Shown here piece after piece: positions 6,859 through 10,498 of a stretch of 10,498 bases of DNA; position 1 is the stretch's first letter; every line of letters starts with the position of its first letter. Under the pieces are notes generated by a model. That model saw only the letters and a program-made list of their open reading frames with translations, made no database searches and was not told the origin of the DNA. Source of the stretch: Chitinophaga pinensis. Lineage in GTDB: Bacteria > Bacteroidota > Bacteroidia > NS11-12g > UBA9320. The stretch spans positions 1 to 10,498 of the forward strand of contig CAMDCQ010000072.1 of NCBI GenBank assembly GCA_945890595.1, given 5' to 3'. Both the position numbers and the translations under genes were made by a program.

Positions 6859-6913
6859 GCGTGTTGCCTTTGGAGTTAGACATTCGCATTATTTCAAGAA
6901 TTTGAGAGCGACC

Positions 6914-6940
6914 AGCCGTGAGTTATACTAAATCACGGCT
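6914..6940. terminator. Hairpin between convergent genes, possible transcription end
   Basis: AGCCGTGA (6914-6921) and TCACGGCT (6933-6940) form a perfect 8-bp stem with an 11-nt loop in the 117-bp gap between two convergent genes. On the plus strand a run of eight T follows only about 24 nt later (6965-6972), and on the minus strand there is no T tract, so it is not a classic intrinsic terminator. Its position suggests a shared 3'-end structure. Confidence 0.5.
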
Positions 6941-6975
6941 TACACTCATACTAATTACATTTAATTTTTTTTCGA

Positions 6976-9894
6976 TTAGTACCCAAATAATTGCTCCAAC
7001 GAAACCTCCGTTACCGAACCAAATTGCTTCATGTATTCAAGGTCTATTTGGGCTCTATCGCCTACTATGATGTAGGTAAAATCTCCTTTAACCTTATCCG
7101 CATGAAAATTCTTAACATCTTGCATTGTCAATTTCTCTAAACGGTCCAGTGTTGTTTTACGACTATCTTCCGTTAGGTCTAGTTTTAAAGCGTTATCATA
7201 ATTAAATAAAATAGCGGTTTTAAGTATTCTGCTTGTTTCTAATCCTTGTCTTAGTGATTGTTTACCATTATCAAAGGTTTTTTGATCTTCGGGTAAATCA
7301 TTAAGTAGAATATTCATTGCCTCTATGCCCTCTTTCATCTTGTCTGACTGCGTACCCACATAAGCCAACACCGAATTAGTTTCCCCTAATTTACCCGCAG
7401 CAGCATAGTAGCTATAGGTTGAATAAGCAAGGGCTTTTGCTTCTCTGATTTCTTGAAAAACGATACTACTCATACCGCCACCAAAGTATTCATTAAACAT
7501 ACTAATTTCTGCTGCTTCATTCACCTTGAATTCTGTTGATTTTTTCAACCACATAATTTCTGACTGAACCATATCGTAGTGTGCGAACAAAGTACCTCCT
7601 TTGTTTTCCAACATATTGAATTCTTTAATTTCAGGAGTAGCTAAAAATTCTTTAGGTGTTTGGTGCACTTCTTTTAGCTTGCTAGTTAATTCATTCATCG
7701 TTAATGGTCCACTGTACCACACTTTATGATTGTATGAAGTTAAATTATGGATATAGTTCGAAAGTTCTTTACCACTTATACTTTTAAGCTGTTCTGCCGA
7801 TAAGGTATAGTTACTTGGATTTTCAGCACCGTACAAAGCAAAATTTCTTAAGTTACGCATTATTGCTCCTTTATTTAATTTTGCATCCTCTCTACTTTTT
7901 AACTTTTGCGCAATCATTTGTTCTAGTTTGCTATCATCTGCCACGGCATTGGCCAACAGATGCTCAAATAATTCGATAGCCTTGTCAAAACTAGTTGCTA
8001 GACCGTTTAGGTAAACGTAGCTTTGGTCTGTACCGGTAGAAACTCCAAAATCACAAGCAAGCTTGTAAAACTCTGTACTAATTTCATCTGCAGAATATTT
8101 ATTGGTTCCTAAGTATTCCAAATATTCAACTGCTAACGCTAATTTTTGGTCGTGTCTAGATCCCATATCCAATACATAGTACAATGAAAAAAGTTGCTCA
8201 TCACCATTAACCACTTTCCATACTGGAATTTCACCGTTTAGTTTAGCGAACTCAATTTCTTTGGTGTAGTCTAGTAGTTGAGGTGTAATAGAATTTGCTT
8301 TAGTTGCCAAAACTTTTGAAACAAATGGTGAAGTCTTACCTCTATTTACCTCTACTTTGGTGATTTCAGGCTTATCTACTTTTTGTACCTCAGCCTTCTC
8401 TCCTTTTCTTTTGTAAACGACAATGTGCCCATTTACGTAGTACTTATTCGCAAAATCTATTACATCTTGTTTCGTATACTTCTGCATATTGTCCAATGCT
8501 GCAAGTTCTTTGCTCCAGGTATTTTCCATCACAAACGCATCCATAAGTGCATAGGCCGTACCTTGATACGATTCAAACTGTTTGATCTCGTCAACCTTTT
8601 TATTCAACACAATACTTTTTACCAAGTCCATATCAAAATCACCAGATTTTAATAAGTCTAATTGCGCGTAAAATAATGATTCTAGCTCTTCTAAACTTTG
8701 TCCTTCATTAGGCGAACCTCCGAAATAATGTAATCCTCTTTCTTTCAATAACTCGGGAGAGCAATAGGCTTGAATACATTTTTGAGCTTTTACCATATTA
8801 AGATCTATAAGTCCAGCAGATGAATTCGCAAGAATAAGATCTACCAACTTTACCAAATCAGCATCTTTACTCAATGCATTAGGAACTCTATATCCCATGG
8901 TTAGCGACTCTTCACTAGGACCTACTACCTCTACTACTACTTTTTGAGCCAATGGCGTCTCATCTTCAAAAGTCATTTTAGGAACTTTTTTAGACTTCAT
9001 ATAACTGAAGTTTTTCTTTACCAGCAAGAAAGTTTCATCCAAATTAATATCTCCTGCCATGATTACTGCCATGTTATTCGGAACATAATAGGTATTGAAA
9101 TAATTCCTGATTTTCACTAAACTTGGATTCTTTAAATGTTCTATCGTTCCGATAGTCGTTTGTCTTCCATAATTGTGATTTGGAAATGCTTCAGCAAATA
9201 ATTTTTCATAAACTTCCCAATCATCGCTATCCAAACCTCTATTTTTCTCTTCATACACTGCCTCCAATTCGGTGTGAAAAAGTCTAAGAATTGGATTTCT
9301 AAATCGTTCAGACTCTATGGTAAGCCAGGTACTAATTTGATTGGCAGGAATATCGTTTACATATACAGTTCTTTCAAAACTGGTAAATGCATTGGTGCCT
9401 TGAGCGCCAATCCCTTGCAACATTTTATCATATTCATTTGCAATTGCAAATTTTGCCGCTTCACCACTTACTCTATCAATTTCTGCATAAATAATTTTGC
9501 GCTTTGCCTCATCTGTCGTTTGATTGTACTTTTCATACAGTTTATCTACTTGATCAAGCAGTACTTTTTCTTTGGAGTAGTCTAGACTACCAAATTTGTC
9601 CGTGCCTTTAAAGAGCATATGCTCCAAATAGTGTGCAAGTCCAGTGTTGTCTGCCGGATCGCTGCTACTACCTGCTTTGGTCGCTATAAGTGTTTGTACA
9701 CGGGGTTTGGCACTATTCTGAGATAGCACTACCGTCAATCCATTATCCAAGGTGTACCATCTTGAATTGGTAGGGTCGTTCGAATAACTAAGGTACGAGT
9801 TACCGTTTTTGTCTTGCTTGGTTTCTGATTTCTGAGCAAACAAAGAAATGGAAACAATAGCGAATAGGGCTATAAGTGAAATTCTTAACTTCAT
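6976..9894 (-). CDS. Exported M16-family zinc metallopeptidase (pitrilysin/insulinase type)
   Basis: This 972-residue protein starts with a clear signal peptide (MKLRISLIALFAIVSISLFA, cleavage probably before Gln21; no lipobox), so it is periplasmic or secreted. It has the four-domain architecture of full-length M16A enzymes. The first domain carries the inverted zinc motif H88-Y-L-E91-H92, and the third ligand is probably Glu216 in ELEAVYEEKNRG. The second domain begins near 255 (YFNTYYVPNNMAVIMAGDIN). The non-catalytic C-terminal half runs from about 550 to 960. It keeps the substrate-binding pair R817 and Y824 in FQEIREAKALAYSTYS, which lines up with the Arg/Tyr pair of insulysin. The enzyme therefore looks intact and should degrade peptides enclosed in its chamber. 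Similar proteins are common in Bacteroidota envelopes; the substrate is unknown. No Shine-Dalgarno precedes the ATG. It is convergent with the transglutaminase-like gene and divergent from the E2 gene. Confidence 0.95.
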   Translation of the reverse strand: MKLRISLIALFAIVSISLFAQKSETKQDKNGNSYLSYSNDPTNSRWYTLDNGLTVVLSQNSAKPRVQTLIATKAGSSSDPADNTGLAHYLEHMLFKGTDKFGSLDYSKEKVLLDQVDKLYEKYNQTTDEAKRKIIYAEIDRVSGEAAKFAIANEYDKMLQGIGAQGTNAFTSFERTVYVNDIPANQISTWLTIESERFRNPILRLFHTELEAVYEEKNRGLDSDDWEVYEKLFAEAFPNHNYGRQTTIGTIEHLKNPSLVKIRNYFNTYYVPNNMAVIMAGDINLDETFLLVKKNFSYMKSKKVPKMTFEDETPLAQKVVVEVVGPSEESLTMGYRVPNALSKDADLVKLVDLILANSSAGLIDLNMVKAQKCIQAYCSPELLKERGLHYFGGSPNEGQSLEELESLFYAQLDLLKSGDFDMDLVKSIVLNKKVDEIKQFESYQGTAYALMDAFVMENTWSKELAALDNMQKYTKQDVIDFANKYYVNGHIVVYKRKGEKAEVQKVDKPEITKVEVNRGKTSPFVSKVLATKANSITPQLLDYTKEIEFAKLNGEIPVWKVVNGDEQLFSLYYVLDMGSRHDQKLALAVEYLEYLGTNKYSADEISTEFYKLACDFGVSTGTDQSYVYLNGLATSFDKAIELFEHLLANAVADDSKLEQMIAQKLKSREDAKLNKGAIMRNLRNFALYGAENPSNYTLSAEQLKSISGKELSNYIHNLTSYNHKVWYSGPLTMNELTSKLKEVHQTPKEFLATPEIKEFNMLENKGGTLFAHYDMVQSEIMWLKKSTEFKVNEAAEISMFNEYFGGGMSSIVFQEIREAKALAYSTYSYYAAAGKLGETNSVLAYVGTQSDKMKEGIEAMNILLNDLPEDQKTFDNGKQSLRQGLETSRILKTAILFNYDNALKLDLTEDSRKTTLDRLEKLTMQDVKNFHADKVKGDFTYIIVGDRAQIDLEYMKQFGSVTEVSLEQLFGY

Positions 9895-10041
9895 AAAAAA
9901 TGTTTAACGCAAATAAAGCAGAAGATTTAAGTATTGAATATTTTGTTATCCGAATGAAAGGCAAGTTTATCGAAATATATGTAAATCTTATTTGTTATCA
10001 ATTTGAATATTAATTAGCACTAATGGCTAAATCTAAACTTG

Positions 10042-10049
10042 TACTTTTG
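10042..10049 (+). promoter_or_regulatory. Candidate -7 promoter element of the E2 gene
   Basis: TACTTTTG is a perfect TAnnTTTG match and identical to the element before dnaN. No good -33 TTG is found at 19-21 nt upstream. Transcription from it would begin only about 8 nt before the ATG at 10064, giving a very short leader. The rest of the 169-bp gap (9895-10063) is AT-rich, and I found no clear promoter for the divergent peptidase gene. Confidence 0.4.
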
Positions 10050-10063
10050 CACTACATAACGCT

Positions 10064-10498
10064 ATGTCAGAATACAAACTAATAATGCCTAAAATGGGCG
10101 AAAGCATTGCTGAAGCAACAATTATTTCTTGGCTAAAAAACGAAGGTGACACCATAGATATAGATGAAGCTGTGCTCGAAATCGCAACAGATAAAGTAGA
10201 TAGTGAGGTTCCTAGTATGGAATCTGGCATATTAATTCAAAAGCTGTATAACGAAGGAGATGTAGTAAAAGTAGGTGAACCTATTGCCATCATTAGCGCA
10301 AGCGGTGTAGCTGCTGTTACTGCTCCAATAGAAATGGTTTCAACTCCCGAACCAGTAGCCGTTATTGAAAACACCATCGCTGTTGCTCAACAGATTACTG
10401 TCACACATTCTACGGCGGCGCCGGGACATTGCACCAGCAGGGCACGGCGCATCTCGAAGACCACGCGCGCCGCCGGCGTCAGGATGCCCAACCCGAAA
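10064..10498 (+). CDS. 2-oxo acid dehydrogenase E2 subunit, lipoyl domain (3' partial, probably chimeric end)
   Basis: The start of a dihydrolipoamide acyltransferase (E2), the core of a 2-oxo-acid dehydrogenase complex that passes acyl groups from E1 to CoA. Residues 1-~80 are one complete lipoyl domain: KLIMPKMGESIAEATIISWL, then EIATDKVDSEVPS with the lipoylated Lys44, then GILIQKLYNEGDVVKVGEPIAII. The DKVDSEVPS motif and overall sequence are nearest to the branched-chain or generic E2 type of Bacteroidota; the exact substrate cannot be decided without the catalytic domain. An Ala/Pro/Val-rich linker follows (about residues 85-115). The frame stays open to the window end, but from about codon 115-117 (10405-10412) the DNA becomes ~70% G+C and the translation (TAAPGHCTSRARR...) no longer looks like a linker or a peripheral-subunit-binding domain. 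The real gene is therefore probably cut at the junction. The start at 10064 is the only ATG that retains the complete domain. Confidence 0.88.
   Translation, partial: MSEYKLIMPKMGESIAEATIISWLKNEGDTIDIDEAVLEIATDKVDSEVPSMESGILIQKLYNEGDVVKVGEPIAIISASGVAAVTAPIEMVSTPEPVAVIENTIAVAQQITVTHSTAAPGHCTSRARRISKTTRAAGVRMPNPK
10412..10498 (-). other. GC-rich foreign segment at the window end, possible minus-strand coding fragment
   Basis: By my count 62 of these 87 bases are G or C (about 71%), against roughly 35-40% in the rest of the window. Read on the minus strand from 10497, the frame gives FGLGILTPAARVVFEM, then RRALLVQCPGAA, with nearly every codon ending in G or C, as in genes of a high-GC organism. 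The same frame hits a TGA at 10387-10389, inside the AT-rich part. I do not recognise the protein. A chimeric read or assembly join is the simplest explanation. Confidence 0.7.

Noticed and set aside
8383..9585. Plus-strand ORFs opposite the M16 peptidase gene (8383-8652, 9274-9585)
   Set aside because: Antisense shadows of a well-supported peptidase frame, with no domain or start signal.
10033..10230. Minus-strand 65-codon ORF opposite the start of the E2 gene
   Set aside because: Antisense of the lipoyl domain, low complexity in Ser, Ile and Leu, no support.
1..10498. CRISPR arrays, tRNA/rRNA genes, insertion sequences, att sites
   Set aside because: I looked for regularly spaced repeats, tRNA-like cloverleaf ends, transposase motifs and terminal inverted repeats and saw none that could be supported.

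Overview
The window looks like chromosomal DNA of a Bacteroidota bacterium, probably a member of the Flavobacteriia or a close relative. The evidence is the AT-rich composition, a topoisomerase IV A subunit with the long acidic tail seen in this phylum, near absence of Shine-Dalgarno sequences, TAnnTTTG-type -7 promoter elements, and the family types present. Genus and species cannot be read from the sequence.

Layout, left to right. (1) Positions 1-2418 are a tight plus-strand operon. It holds the 3' part of parC, a four-helix membrane protein of unknown function, and a DUF4442 hotdog-fold protein, each joined to the next by a 4-bp ATGA stop/start overlap. (2) Positions 2605-4111 hold a DMT/EamA-family transporter and a thioredoxin-fold protein with a WCGDA active-site loop. 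(3) Positions 4238-5362 are dnaN, the replication sliding clamp, with a TAnnTTTG element upstream and a clear intrinsic terminator downstream (5470-5507). (4) After a 187-bp leader region with small hairpins and repeated TTGGCT hexamers comes an exported transglutaminase/protease-like protein (5695-6858). It is preceded by a near-perfect Shine-Dalgarno sequence, which is unusual in this phylum. (5) A large exported M16 zinc metallopeptidase (6976-9894) runs on the minus strand, convergent with the previous gene, with a hairpin between them. (6) Divergent from the peptidase, the lipoyl domain of a 2-oxo-acid dehydrogenase E2 subunit starts at 10064.

The last ~90 bases (from about 10405-10412) switch abruptly from ~35-40% to ~70% G+C. 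There they fit better as a high-GC minus-strand coding fragment than as the continuation of E2. This looks like a chimeric contig end, so the E2 gene should be treated as cut at the junction.

Most genes are housekeeping (DNA topology, replication, central metabolism, membrane transport, proteolysis), and I found no convincing multi-gene novel system, CRISPR array, insertion sequence or RNA gene. The most unusual signals are the strong Shine-Dalgarno on the transglutaminase-like gene with its structured leader, a possible clamp-binding peptide (QISLL) at the extreme C-terminus of ParC, and the composition break at the right end.
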